A stretch of DNA of 64,000 nt from positions 29,115 to 93,114 of the forward strand of contig CAJMPY010000007.1 in NCBI GenBank assembly GCA_905215385.1, written 5' to 3'. The notes beneath the pieces are model-generated. The model searched no databases. It saw only the letters and a list, made by a program, of their open reading frames with translations, and was not told the DNA's origin. A program made the position numbers and the translations under genes. This DNA is from an uncultured bacterium (GTDB taxonomy: Bacteria > Actinomycetota > Coriobacteriia > Coriobacteriales > Coriobacteriaceae). Shown one piece after another: positions 32,775-41,893 of the stretch. How positions within the stretch are numbered: the stretch's first letter is position 1; every line of letters begins with the position of its first letter.

Positions 32775-32905
32775 CTGCATGTCCTTTCGTTTGACAAAGG
32801 ATTTGCGAACCGCCGAGGGCTTTCGCGGTAACCCCGCGCGAAAGCCCCCGCCGCTTGGCAAACCATCGCGGGCGAATACCGTCCGCCCCATCAGTCTACC
32901 TTGCA

Positions 32906-32941
32906 AGAAGGGCCCCGCCGGGCTTACGCCTGACGGGGCCC
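32906..32941 (-). terminator. Terminator between EIIBC and the apiosidase-like gene
   Basis: CGGGGCCC (32934-32941) pairs with GGGCCCCG (32910-32917) and on the minus strand is followed by TTCTTG. If efficient it would separate the two genes or give polar expression. Confidence 0.6.
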
Positions 32942-32982
32942 TGTCGTGTAGGTGAGGTCATATGTGACCGAACGGTTTGGCC

Positions 32983-34407
32983 TTAGGCCTCCATCTCGGC
33001 GAGTTCCTCCTTGGAGAAGCCGCAGGCAAAGACGACGGCAGCGGCGATGACAAAGGAGATTGCCATACCAACAATAGCCCAGACGGTGTTCATCTGGCCA
33101 CCCTGCAGGTAGTTGGTGAAGACCAGGAAGTTGGAGGCACCGCCTGCGAGGTAGTAGGTAACACCCATGAGGCCGGAGAACACAGCGCCGATAGCACCGC
33201 CGATGAACATGCCAAACATGGTGCGACGGAAGCGCATGAGGATGCCGAAGAGCGCGGGCTCGGTGACGCCGCCGGCGATGGCGGAGATGACGTAACCGAT
33301 GGCGAGAGACTTCTCGTCGGGGTTCTTCATCTTGAGGAAGGCACCGAAGGCGCAGCCCCAGACAGCGGCCATAGCGCAGTTGGTGGAAACGAAGACGAAG
33401 GGATCGTAACCGGCAGCGATGATCTGAACCTGGGCGAGCAGGATGACGGGCATGTGCATGCCGCAGACCACGAAGAGCTGCCAGAAGGCGCCGAGGATGG
33501 CCATGACGATCAGGATGCCGATGCCGCCAAGGTCAGCAAGGCCGAAGAGGGCGTTGGCGATCAGCGTACCGATCTCGTTGCCGATCGGAGCGAGGACGAT
33601 GAAGGCAATGGGGATCGTGACGATCATGGTGCAGAACGGCGTGAAGACCGTGGACAGCACGTCGGGCATAACCTTCTTAAAGAACTTCTCGATGAAGTAC
33701 AGGACGGGCACCGAAAGGATGATCGGCAGGACGGACTGCTGATAGTTGGCAGCAGCGATCTGGATGCCGTAGACGGAGATGATGCCGCCGCCCTCCTGGG
33801 TGGCGACGCTCACCACGGAAGGAGCCATGAGGGCGCCACCGAGCAGCATGCCGAGCACCGGGCTGGCGCCGAGCTTCTTAGCCGCGGCATAACCCAGGTA
33901 GATGGGGATAAAGGTGAACGTGGCCTCGTACAGCGTGGTGTAGAGGAACGTATAGGTCGGGTCGTCGGCCGAGAGCACACCGAGCATGGTGGGGCCGAGG
34001 ACGGCCGCGATGGTACGGAACAGACCGCCGGCCATGAGCAGCGGGATGAGCTGGGTCATGGAGCCCGACAGATAGTCGAGGATGATATTGGGCAGGTTCT
34101 TGAGCTCGAACTTCTCCTTGGGAGCATCGAGGTTCTCGTTGACGGCCTCACCCTGCTTGACACCGGAGATGGCGACGAACTCGGCGAGCACCTTGGGCAC
34201 GTTCTGGCCGATGATGACCTGGAGCTGGCTGCCGGAGAACTGGCAACCCAAAACGCCCTTGATCTTCTTAATCTTCTCGACCTCGGCCTTGTTGTTGTCC
34301 TTGAGCGTAAGGCGCAGACGCGTCATGCAGTTGGTGGCGATCTTGACGTTCTCGGCGCCACCAACGAGCTCGAGGACCTCGGTGGCAATCTGCTTGTTGT
34401 CTGCCAT
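32983..34407 (-). CDS. PTS beta-glucoside-family EIIBC permease
   Basis: The 474-residue inner-membrane protein has an N-terminal EIIB domain with the phospho-cysteine Cys27 (ATNCMTRLRLTL) and a long EIIC domain (from about residue 105) with roughly ten membrane segments and the GITEPALFG-like motif GGVTEPALFGILMRFRR. It lacks a C-terminal EIIA, so it must borrow one, probably the lone EIIA at 13728. A GGAGGGG site precedes the start at 34407. An upstream CAGTAAACA palindrome suggests LacI-type control. Confidence 0.9.
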   Translation of the reverse strand: MADNKQIATEVLELVGGAENVKIATNCMTRLRLTLKDNNKAEVEKIKKIKGVLGCQFSGSQLQVIIGQNVPKVLAEFVAISGVKQGEAVNENLDAPKEKFELKNLPNIILDYLSGSMTQLIPLLMAGGLFRTIAAVLGPTMLGVLSADDPTYTFLYTTLYEATFTFIPIYLGYAAAKKLGASPVLGMLLGGALMAPSVVSVATQEGGGIISVYGIQIAAANYQQSVLPIILSVPVLYFIEKFFKKVMPDVLSTVFTPFCTMIVTIPIAFIVLAPIGNEIGTLIANALFGLADLGGIGILIVMAILGAFWQLFVVCGMHMPVILLAQVQIIAAGYDPFVFVSTNCAMAAVWGCAFGAFLKMKNPDEKSLAIGYVISAIAGGVTEPALFGILMRFRRTMFGMFIGGAIGAVFSGLMGVTYYLAGGASNFLVFTNYLQGGQMNTVWAIVGMAISFVIAAAVVFACGFSKEELAEMEA

Positions 34408-34505
34408 GGGACCCCTCCTCAATAATTATGCGGCGTACCTAACGCCGCGACTTGCATGGACCCTTACCGCTATAACCCCTTACGGCGGCCCGGGCTTTAA
34501 CGTTG

Positions 34506-34526
34506 CAGTAAACAATTTGTTTACTG
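34506..34526. promoter_or_regulatory. Palindromic LacI-type operator upstream of EIIBC
   Basis: CAGTAAACAATTTGTTTACTG is a perfect 10+1+10 palindrome 99 bases upstream of the EIIBC start. Further GTTTAC half-sites follow near 34530 and 34553. The same half-site occurs upstream of the isomerase operon (57897-57933), next to a lacI gene. Confidence 0.65.
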
Positions 34527-34827
34527 AACGTTTACTGGCTTTAGTTTACACGGAGTGCCTGATTTGTGGCAATTTTGCCGTCTGAAGTCCGGTGAACGGT
34601 AGGAAATGGGGGGGTAAGCGTATTTAGACGGTAGAAGATGTCTATTTGACCAGATATTGATATATGGCTATTTACGTGGGCTTTTATTTTGATAAACACC
34701 TTTGTAACGAGCTAGCTCATCAACAAAAGTCCTGCTAGTTAATAGTAAACGTCTGTTTAGCAGTTCATTGCGTGTTCAGTTTTACCGTTTACCGAGTTCA
34801 TCTGCTCATTCTACAGTTCTGCATTAA

Positions 34828-34843
34828 ACTAAACATGTTTAGT
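34828..34843. promoter_or_regulatory. Palindrome upstream of the esterase gene
   Basis: ACTAAACATGTTTAGT is a perfect 16-base palindrome 48 bases before the esterase start; a GTAAACGTCTGTTTAG site lies near 34746. The surrounding 34600-34870 is clearly AT-rich compared with the rest of the window, as expected for a regulatory region between divergent genes. Confidence 0.55.
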
Positions 34844-34890
34844 CTGTATTGCCGCCCTTGTTTAGTACTTGCGGCACAAAGGAGTAGCTC

Positions 34891-36228
34891 ATGGAACTCA
34901 AATCGTGTACCTACGCAACCGTCACCACGCTGGGCGATTTTGGCCCCTGGATCAACAAAGTGGTGCTCGACCTGCCGTGTGTTGTGCGCGCCAACGACGT
35001 GAACGAGCACACGTTCAATATCTACTGTGCCCGCCACGAGCGCGCCGGCGAGGTTCTGATGCGCAAGGAGCACGGGGCCGATCACGCAGCGCCCTCCGTA
35101 GGCTACGTGCCGGTGCTCGCCGCCTACCCCTGTGATGAGAACGGTCAGCGCCTGCCCAAGGGCACACACGTAGCGCTCGAGACGCCCGAGGTGCGTCTCA
35201 CCAAAGAGATCGAGGGTGGCGTGCTGGGTTCGCGCTATATAGAGAACCGCCTGCGCGTGACGCAGCTTGTGGCGCTCCCGGGCGAAGACGGCGACGACCC
35301 CACCGCGGGCCTCGTCTTCGATCGCAGCCGCGGCGACATCTGTCCCGCGCTCAAGGGCTGGCATAACGCCGTGCAGCAGACGCCCGTCGACGGCATCGCA
35401 CTCGAGTACGGCTATTTTGAGCCGAGCTTTGAGCCCGCTGACTCCGCGCTCTTCAACCCATTTGCGCCTGAGGACACGCCCGCCGTCGGGAAGGCACCGC
35501 TGATCGTGTACCTGCACGGCGCCGGCGAGGGCAAGGGCGCCACGCAGGGCGAGGGCGCGACGCGTGCCTACACCGGCAACCGCGTGACAGCGCTCTCGCA
35601 AAAGCAGATCCAGCGCTACTTTGGCGGCTTTGCCTGGGTGCTCGTGCCGCAGTCGCCCACGTTTTGGATGGACAACGGCGTCGAGCAACTCGGTCGCTCC
35701 AACCAGAGCATCTACTCCTCCGTGCTCAAGGCGCTTATCGACGAGTTTGTCGCCGAGCATGCCGACCGCATCGACACCGACCGCATCGTGGTCGCCGGTC
35801 TTTCCAACGGCGGCTTTATGACCCTGCGCCTGTGCGCCGACTACCCCGATTTCTTCGCCGCGGGCCTTCCCTGCTGCGCCCCGTGGTACAACGCCACGGA
35901 CGAGGACGTGGCCGCGCTCGCCAAGACGCCGCTGTGGTTTACGCACTCCAAGGGCGACGAGCTCGTGTCACCGCAACAGACCGTGCTGCCGCTCACGGCG
36001 CGCCTGCGCGATGCCGGCGCCAACGTGCACCTCACCTACTTTAGCCATGTCGAGGACCTGACCGGCGTGTATCGCGAGGCCGACGGCTCGGCCAAGAAGA
36101 CGTTCAACCACGGCGTGTGGATCCACCAATTCAACGACCTGTGTTATCAAGACTTCGACGGGGGCAACGTACTCATCGACGGCGAGCCGGTGGGCTGCTG
36201 GGAGTGGTCGGCCAGGGTCGACCGCTAA
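34891..36228 (+). CDS. Alpha/beta hydrolase, esterase-like
   Basis: The 445-residue protein has an N-terminal beta-rich region (about residues 1-190) and a C-terminal alpha/beta-hydrolase domain. The catalytic residues fit Ser305 in GLSNGG, Asp356 in KGDELV and His407 in FNHGVW, with the oxyanion loop at LIVYLHGAGEG. It has no signal peptide and so acts in the cytoplasm, probably removing acyl groups from an imported sugar. An AAAGGAG site precedes the start. It is divergent from EIIBC and shares its regulatory region. Confidence 0.82.
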   Translation: MELKSCTYATVTTLGDFGPWINKVVLDLPCVVRANDVNEHTFNIYCARHERAGEVLMRKEHGADHAAPSVGYVPVLAAYPCDENGQRLPKGTHVALETPEVRLTKEIEGGVLGSRYIENRLRVTQLVALPGEDGDDPTAGLVFDRSRGDICPALKGWHNAVQQTPVDGIALEYGYFEPSFEPADSALFNPFAPEDTPAVGKAPLIVYLHGAGEGKGATQGEGATRAYTGNRVTALSQKQIQRYFGGFAWVLVPQSPTFWMDNGVEQLGRSNQSIYSSVLKALIDEFVAEHADRIDTDRIVVAGLSNGGFMTLRLCADYPDFFAAGLPCCAPWYNATDEDVAALAKTPLWFTHSKGDELVSPQQTVLPLTARLRDAGANVHLTYFSHVEDLTGVYREADGSAKKTFNHGVWIHQFNDLCYQDFDGGNVLIDGEPVGCWEWSARVDR

Positions 36229-36307
36229 GCCCTCCCATCGCGGGGACCGGGGTTTAGTCTTGCCTTGCGCGTAACTGGCTGAATTGATTTTGATTGGAGC
36301 TGTTCCT

Positions 36308-37819
36308 ATGTCCCAGAAGTTGACTCGGGTGATTGTTACCACTGATATGGAAGTCGATGATATGAACTCGCTTGTTCATTTGGCTCTGTATCTCAACTTG
36401 CTTGATGTTCAGGCTGTGGTGTATACGGCTTCGCAGTATCACTTTCTTGGGGATGGGGTTCATACGCTCGGCGAGGTGAATTCGCATTGGCGGACCAAAG
36501 GGCGGCGCTCTTATGAGTGGGCTGTTGTGCCTCATGAGCCCGATCCGCTGGCTGGCGAGCTTCGTGAGTATCGGCCGTTTCCCGAGCATTGGATTGAGAG
36601 TCTCTGGAGTAATGAATATACCCAGGCTTGGCCGCAGTTGCAAGCAAATGCGGCCGCTGCCGGTGAGCCGCCGTTTCCCACGCCCGCCCAGATGATCGAG
36701 CGCACCTTTGTGGGAAATGTTGCCTTTGAGGGTGATGTGACTGAGGAAACTGAGGGGTCTCGCGTAATTGCGCAGGCGATTTTAGATGATGATCCGCGTA
36801 CGTTATGGTTGCTCAGCTGGGGTGGTATGAATACGATCGTTCGCGCCCTCATGAGTATTGCCGAGCGCTATCGCGCCACACCCGAGTGGCCCGCCGTACA
36901 GCAGCGGGTCTATCAGAAGGTGCGCGTGATGGGCGTTGCCGATGGCGTGGGACAGGACAACTCGTGGCTCGACCATGGGCGTGAGCTCTTTCCCGAGCTC
37001 ATCTTTTGGCGCGTGCCCTATATGTATGGCGGCTATGTCGACGCCAAGATGGCTCAGCCCGATACGCTGCCGTTGTTTCAGGCTCCTTGGCCCAAGCAGA
37101 ACCTCACGCAGGGCAACGGCCACCTCATGGCACGCTATATGCTCTATGGCGATGGTAAGGTCTACGAAAACGAGCCCGAGCGCTTTCAGTTTGGCAAGCA
37201 TGCCCGCCTGGATTGGGGCCTGGAAGGCATGCCCGCGGTACAGTTTGAGCGCGGCGACTTTATGGCCGAAGGCGACAGCATGACCTATATTCCGCTGCTT
37301 CCGTTTGGCCTGCGCGGTATCGACGACCGCGACTTCGATACGCTGCTCGGCCGCATGTTTCTTGATGGACGCCCCGATGCGAACGCGCCCACCGGTTTTG
37401 CCGCCCTCGGCACGCCCTCAGACGACAATCTCAATCCCTACCTGCGTGCCTATCAGGAAGACTTTGCCGCCCGCGCGCAATGGTGCGCCCATGATCCGGC
37501 CATCTGCTCGCATCCGGCGCATGTTGTCGAGGTCACGGCCGACCGCAGCGCCGCAGCCGGCGAGCGCATCGACCTTGCGGCGACCATCGTCGACCCCGAC
37601 GGCAGGGGCTTCGATGCGCATTGGGATGTCGCCGTAGACCCGTCGAGCTATGCAGGCGTCCAGGATCTGTCGCTGTGGCAAGAATGCACGGAGGATGCCA
37701 CTTTCATCGTGCCCGCCGACGCACGACCCGGCGACCGCTTTGTGCTCACCCTTACCGTGCAGACGCGCGCCGAGCGCCCCTGCAGCCGCTACGCCCAGGT
37801 CGCCGTGACTGTGGCATAG
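36308..37819 (+). CDS. Sde182-type nucleoside-hydrolase-like protein (DUF1593)
   Basis: The 503-residue protein has an N-terminal nucleoside-hydrolase-like domain (TRVIVTTDMEVDDMNSLVHL; the DMEVDD motif corresponds to the metal-binding DxDxxxD of nucleoside hydrolases) and a C-terminal beta-sandwich (from about residue 400). Related proteins are found in polysaccharide-degrading bacteria, but their reaction is not established. No signal peptide is seen. TTGGAG precedes the start at 36308. Codon use changes within the gene: the first 600 bases favour T-ending codons, the rest C-ending ones. Confidence 0.78.
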   Translation: MSQKLTRVIVTTDMEVDDMNSLVHLALYLNLLDVQAVVYTASQYHFLGDGVHTLGEVNSHWRTKGRRSYEWAVVPHEPDPLAGELREYRPFPEHWIESLWSNEYTQAWPQLQANAAAAGEPPFPTPAQMIERTFVGNVAFEGDVTEETEGSRVIAQAILDDDPRTLWLLSWGGMNTIVRALMSIAERYRATPEWPAVQQRVYQKVRVMGVADGVGQDNSWLDHGRELFPELIFWRVPYMYGGYVDAKMAQPDTLPLFQAPWPKQNLTQGNGHLMARYMLYGDGKVYENEPERFQFGKHARLDWGLEGMPAVQFERGDFMAEGDSMTYIPLLPFGLRGIDDRDFDTLLGRMFLDGRPDANAPTGFAALGTPSDDNLNPYLRAYQEDFAARAQWCAHDPAICSHPAHVVEVTADRSAAAGERIDLAATIVDPDGRGFDAHWDVAVDPSSYAGVQDLSLWQECTEDATFIVPADARPGDRFVLTLTVQTRAERPCSRYAQVAVTVA

Positions 37820-37859
37820 CAAGGGCGACGCCCACATTCGGCAGCCGCCGCATTCGGCA

Positions 37860-38015
37860 AAGAGTGTCCCCAGGCGTCAAACGAGCGGGGATTTTTGGAC
37901 ACCCAAATGACGAGAGTGGATAATCTCCCACTTTGAGCCTGCACACAGGCCAAAAACGGGAGATTATCCACTCTCATTCTGCGGGTACTCATTGGGGACG
38001 TACTTAAATGACTAG
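37860..38015. repeat. GATAATCTCCC hairpin repeat, copy R2, with flanking GTCCCC units
   Basis: GAGTGTCCCCAGG precedes a full R-type element (37883-37984) with perfect 18-base arms at 37912-37929 and 37958-37975. It is followed by ACTCATTGGGGACGTACTTA. The 302-base gap holds no gene. Confidence 0.7.
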
Positions 38016-38038
38016 TCAGACAAGAACGTCCAAGTGCC

Positions 38039-38077
38039 AAAAAGGGGCACCGTCGGAATATCCCGGCGGTGCCCCTT
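38039..38077 (-). terminator. Terminator of the second EIIBC gene
   Basis: On the minus strand AAGGGGCACCG pairs with CGGTGCCCCTT (38067-38077 with 38042-38052) and is followed by TTTGG. It is a strong intrinsic terminator. Confidence 0.85.
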
Positions 38078-38121
38078 GCGCTGAACTGTCCCCCAGAGGA
38101 GAAAAATACCTGTAGGAAGCG

Positions 38122-39543
38122 TTACTCCTCGTCAAGCTCGGCCTGGTCGGCCTCGGTGATGCCAAAGAAGAAGGCGAGCACGGCGGAGACGATAAAGGCC
38201 ACGGCAAAGCAAATGCCAAAGTTGATGAGGTTGCCCATGCCCGGGGTGAGGTAGCCCAGGAACACCAGGAAGTTGGAGTTGGCGCCCGGCATACCCAGCG
38301 TCACGCCCAGAATGCCGGCGAGCAGACCAGAGATGGCGCCGCCGATAACCATGCAGGGAATCATACGCTTAAAGCGCATGATGCAGCCAAACAGCGCGGG
38401 CTCGGTCACGCCGCCAAGGATGGCCGAGATCACATAGCCAAAAGTCAGAGCCTTCTCCTCCTTGTTGCGAATGCGCAGCGCGGCACCAAACACGGCACCC
38501 CACACGGCAATCATGGCAAAGTTGGACGCAACAAAGATGAACTTGTCCTCGCCCAGCGCCATAAAGGTAGCGAGCGCCGGCATGATCACGGCGATGTGCA
38601 TACCAGTCAGAACAAACAGCTGCCACAGACCGCCGACGATTGCCATGGCGATGTAGAAGCCGATACCGGTGCCCGCCATACCAAAGAGGACGGCGGAGAG
38701 CAGGTTACCGAGCTCGTTGCCGATAGGACCAAGCACGATAAGCTCGATGGGCACCATAACGACCATCGTAAAGAACGGCGTAAAGACGGTAGACAGAACG
38801 TCCGGCACAATCTTCTTAAAAAACTTCTCGACCCAGTAGAGCGCGGCGCAGGAAAGCAGGATCGGCAGAACCGTCTGCTGGTAGTTCTGCAGCGGAGTGC
38901 TGATGCCATAGACCGTGAGCGAGGTCTCGCCGCTCTGGGCAAGCGCCACGATGTCGGGGCAGATGAGGATACCGCCGCAGAACATGCCGAGCACCGGACT
39001 CGCACCGATCTTCTTGGCCGCGCTGTAGCCCAGATAGACCGGCAGCAGGTACATGGCCGCGTCAAACAGGTAGGTGTAGAACAGCAGGTAGGTGGGATCG
39101 GTCTCGGGCACCAGGTTAAAGACCTGCGGACCGATGAGCGTGCCGATACACTTGAACAGGCCACCGGCCATCAAGATGGGGATCAACGCCACCATGGAGC
39201 CGGACAGGTAGTTGAGGATGTTGTTGCCGATCACCTTGGGCGTGAGCTTTTGCTTAGGTGCATCGAGGTTCTCGTCGATTGCGGCGCTCTTGGCAAAGCC
39301 GCCCATTGCACACACCTCGTCATAGACCTTGGGCACGTTCTGGCCGATGATGACCTGGTACTGACCGCCCGACTCCTGGGCACCGATGACACCCTTGATC
39401 TTTTTGACCTTGTTGGTATCGGGAATACCGTTGTCCTTGAGCGTGAAGCGCAGACGCGTCATGCAGTGCGTCACGCCCGAGACGTTCTCCTTGCCGCCGA
39501 CGGCTGCAAGCACGTCCTCGGCAATCTTCTTGTTGTCGGCCAT
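38122..39543 (-). CDS. PTS beta-glucoside-family EIIBC permease, second copy
   Basis: The 473-residue membrane protein is close to the EIIBC at 32983: EIIB with Cys27 (GVTHCMTRLRFTL), then EIIC from about residue 105 with GGVTEPALFGCIMRFKR. It too lacks EIIA. A strong AAAGGAGG site precedes the start. It follows a LicT-type antiterminator by 158 bases on the same strand, the standard arrangement for beta-glucoside PTS operons. Confidence 0.92.
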   Translation of the reverse strand: MADNKKIAEDVLAAVGGKENVSGVTHCMTRLRFTLKDNGIPDTNKVKKIKGVIGAQESGGQYQVIIGQNVPKVYDEVCAMGGFAKSAAIDENLDAPKQKLTPKVIGNNILNYLSGSMVALIPILMAGGLFKCIGTLIGPQVFNLVPETDPTYLLFYTYLFDAAMYLLPVYLGYSAAKKIGASPVLGMFCGGILICPDIVALAQSGETSLTVYGISTPLQNYQQTVLPILLSCAALYWVEKFFKKIVPDVLSTVFTPFFTMVVMVPIELIVLGPIGNELGNLLSAVLFGMAGTGIGFYIAMAIVGGLWQLFVLTGMHIAVIMPALATFMALGEDKFIFVASNFAMIAVWGAVFGAALRIRNKEEKALTFGYVISAILGGVTEPALFGCIMRFKRMIPCMVIGGAISGLLAGILGVTLGMPGANSNFLVFLGYLTPGMGNLINFGICFAVAFIVSAVLAFFFGITEADQAELDEE

Positions 39544-39701
39544 AATGACCTCCTTTTCTCGCGGGACCCGCCCGCCGGCACCTCTACGGCACCCTCAACA
39601 ACCCGTCGCCCGGCTGCCGCGATTTGTAAGGGGTATGGGGAGCTTCGCGGCGGCCTCAGGCCGGTTTACCTGCAGCGATAACCGACGCTGCTGCGGTATA
39701 T

Positions 39702-40544
39702 CTACACCCGGGGGTGCGAGATACGATGAATGTGCATGAGCACGTATAGCTTCTCGGAGTCGCTGATCTGGCATCCAAAATGTTCCTCGATAAGCACGCA
39801 GGCGTAGTCGAGAACCTCAGCCGAACGGCCCATCTCGCCGCGCACGGTTCCGTAAAGCTCCGCGCCGTCGGTGTTCATGGGCTCACCGGTACGAATGCGC
39901 CCAAACAAATAGTGGATATGGGTAGCGAAGCGTGCAAACTCAAAGCCGTGACGGTCGACCTCGATTCCGTAGGTCTTCTCGATCCTTGCGATGATGGCGC
40001 CAATGAGACGTTCATCGTCGCGGGCCTCGGCGTCGGTTTCGGCCTCCTTCTCGGGCGCCAGACGCGCGTTGAGCAGGCACATGGCGATCCCCACGCCCTC
40101 GCTCTCTGCAAGCTCCACATTGAGGCCATCGAAGATACGCCTGAGGGCAAAAACGCCCACCTTGTACTCGATGGGATACATCTGCGCCACGTCATAGGCG
40201 AGCGGCATCTGCACGGTAATGCCGCGCTTGGCGCGCTGCAGGGCAAAAGTAATGTGGTCTGCAAGGGCGAGCACGGCGTTGTGACTAAGTTCGTAGGGGA
40301 GCTCCAGGTCGGCGGCCTGAATGATTTCGGCAGAGACCGCGAGCACGCGGGGCGATAGCTCTTCGAGAAGCGCCAGGTAATGTTCGTCCACGTTGTAGAA
40401 GGTGCGCTCGATAGCGGCGAGCGGCAGGTCACCCGTCTCCTTGTCGATAGCGAAGGCGATGCCCTTGCCAAACGCAACGACGCTTCGACCCTTTGAGTCG
40501 GTGCACATAACTGCGTTGTTGTTGATTCGCTTGACGACCTTCAC
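39702..40544 (-). CDS. LicT/BglG-family transcription antiterminator
   Basis: The 280-residue protein has an N-terminal RNA-binding CAT domain (residues 1-55: KVVKRINNNAVMC, GKGIAFAIDKETGD) and two PRD domains (about 60-165 and 170-280) whose histidines (LSHNAVLALADH; ATHIHYLFGRI) are phosphorylated by the PTS. It should prevent termination ahead of the EIIBC gene just downstream. The start is GTG at 40544, set by an AAGGGAAG site; a longer ORF from 40625 has no such support. I do not see a good RAT sequence between the two genes. Confidence 0.9.
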   Translation of the reverse strand: MKVVKRINNNAVMCTDSKGRSVVAFGKGIAFAIDKETGDLPLAAIERTFYNVDEHYLALLEELSPRVLAVSAEIIQAADLELPYELSHNAVLALADHITFALQRAKRGITVQMPLAYDVAQMYPIEYKVGVFALRRIFDGLNVELAESEGVGIAMCLLNARLAPEKEAETDAEARDDERLIGAIIARIEKTYGIEVDRHGFEFARFATHIHYLFGRIRTGEPMNTDGAELYGTVRGEMGRSAEVLDYACVLIEEHFGCQISDSEKLYVLMHIHRISHPRV

Positions 40545-40796
40545 AGTTCTTCCCTTCGGCAACGGCGTTCTACGGCGGCGCATGGCGTGCATGCGCGGGC
40601 GCAAATCGACGAGCCGCCCAATCATGCCTCGAAGGGAGTCGCACTCAAGCTGAGCTCTGACTGTTATTTAAGCGTCATTGAATCGCTTTAATAACGGAAT
40701 TGTGGCCGCGGCTGGCGAACGGTCGGCATTAATCGGTGAACGGTCGATTCCCTGCGCGGCCGACGCCGCCTCCCGTTTAGAGGTAGCCCCCAGGCA

Positions 40797-40947
40797 AGGA
40801 GTGTCCCCAGGTGCCGGCACAAAAGGAACGTCCCCAAGTGCCAAACGAGCGGGGATTTTTGGACACCCAAACAACGAGAGTGGACAATCTCCCACTTTGA
40901 GCCCACAAGCAGGCCAAAAATGGGAGATTATCCACTCTCGTTCTGCG
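40797..40947. repeat. GATAATCTCCC hairpin repeat, copy R3, with GTCCCC units
   Basis: AAGGAGTGTCCCCAGGTGCC and GGAACGTCCCCAAGTGCC precede an R-type element (40847-40947) with 18-base arms at 40876-40893 and 40922-40939, one mismatch. It lies in a 587-base gap with no gene between licT and the zinc-ribbon operon. Confidence 0.7.
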
Positions 40948-40950
40948 AGC

Positions 40951-41010
40951 ACTCATTGGGGACGCACTTAAATGAGTAGTTTCACTCATTTAAGTGCGTC
41001 CCCAATGAGT
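40951..41010. repeat. Perfect 27-bp inverted repeat of the GTCCCCAATGA family
   Basis: Arms 40951-40977 (starting ACTCATTGGGGACGCAC) and 40984-41010 are exact complements around a 6-base loop. This is two copies of the dispersed unit head-to-head, giving one of the strongest hairpins in the window. Confidence 0.75.
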
Positions 41011-41131
41011 AGGAAAAATGGGCCATGTGTCCCAGTTGTGGAGACTCGTTGAGCCGTCTGGGTATCGTGAAAGGCTGCGCACTCCCCCATCATCAAAAGT
41101 GACACACGCTACCAGTTGATGGGAGGCAGCC

Positions 41132-41869
41132 ATGGGCTTCTTTGACAAGATGTTCGAGAAGAAAGAGTGCGCGATCTGCGGTACCGAGCTGGGGCTTCTC
41201 GGCAAGACCAAGATCAACGAGGGCTACCTGTGCAAAGAGTGCGTCGGCAAGCTCTCCCCCTTCTTTGGCGGCTATCGCTCCAGCACCGCGGACGATATCC
41301 GCGAGCAGCTCGCCTACCGTGAGGCCAATGCCGAGCGCCTGGCGTCGTTCAATCCCACGCGCACGCTTTCTGCCGGACGTACCAACATCATGCTCGACGA
41401 AGACGCGGGCCTGTTGATCATCACTTCGCAGAGTCGCTGGCGCGACGCCAACCCCGACATCATCGAGTTCTCGCAGGTACTCGGCTGCGATATGGATATC
41501 GACGAGCATCGCACCGAGATCTATCGCGAGACCAAGGACGGCGAGCGCGAGAGCTACAACCCGCCGCGTTACGACCTGGATTACGACTTTAATCTGACCA
41601 TCCACGTCAACACGCCGTACTTTACCGAGATCAACCTGCGCGTGAACGACTCCACCATCGATCAGCGCGGTTCCATCGAATACCGTGAGGCCAAGCGCCA
41701 GGCAACCGAAGTTCGCGATGCGCTGGTGCAGCTGCGCCAGGAGACGCGCGACAGCGTCGTGGCCGCCAAGGCCCCCAAGACCGCGGTCACCTGCCCCTTC
41801 TGCGGCGCAACCACCATTCCCGATGCCAGCGGGCGCTGCGAATACTGCGGCGGCGCTATCGGCGCATAG
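41132..41869 (+). CDS. DUF4428-type zinc-ribbon protein
   Basis: The 245-residue soluble protein has a zinc ribbon at each end: CAICGTELGLLGKTKINEGY with CKEC near the N-terminus (DUF4428) and CPFCGATTIPDASGRCEYCG at the C-terminus. Between them is a beta-rich domain. GGGAGGCAGCC precedes the start. It is the first of three closely spaced genes with a zinc-ribbon membrane protein and an SPFH protein, so it probably works with them at the membrane. Confidence 0.82.
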   Translation: MGFFDKMFEKKECAICGTELGLLGKTKINEGYLCKECVGKLSPFFGGYRSSTADDIREQLAYREANAERLASFNPTRTLSAGRTNIMLDEDAGLLIITSQSRWRDANPDIIEFSQVLGCDMDIDEHRTEIYRETKDGERESYNPPRYDLDYDFNLTIHVNTPYFTEINLRVNDSTIDQRGSIEYREAKRQATEVRDALVQLRQETRDSVVAAKAPKTAVTCPFCGATTIPDASGRCEYCGGAIGA

Positions 41870-41893
41870 CACCCGGCACGGAAAGGACCGATC

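Noticed and set aside
39544..39701. RAT antiterminator site between licT and EIIBC
   Set aside because: Only a short GGTT...AACC pairing (near 39660-39682) was found; it does not match the 29-base RAT consensus and no clear overlapping terminator is seen.
37860..41010. CRISPR array
   Set aside because: The repeats are single hairpin copies scattered between genes, not evenly spaced with unique spacers, and no cas gene is present.
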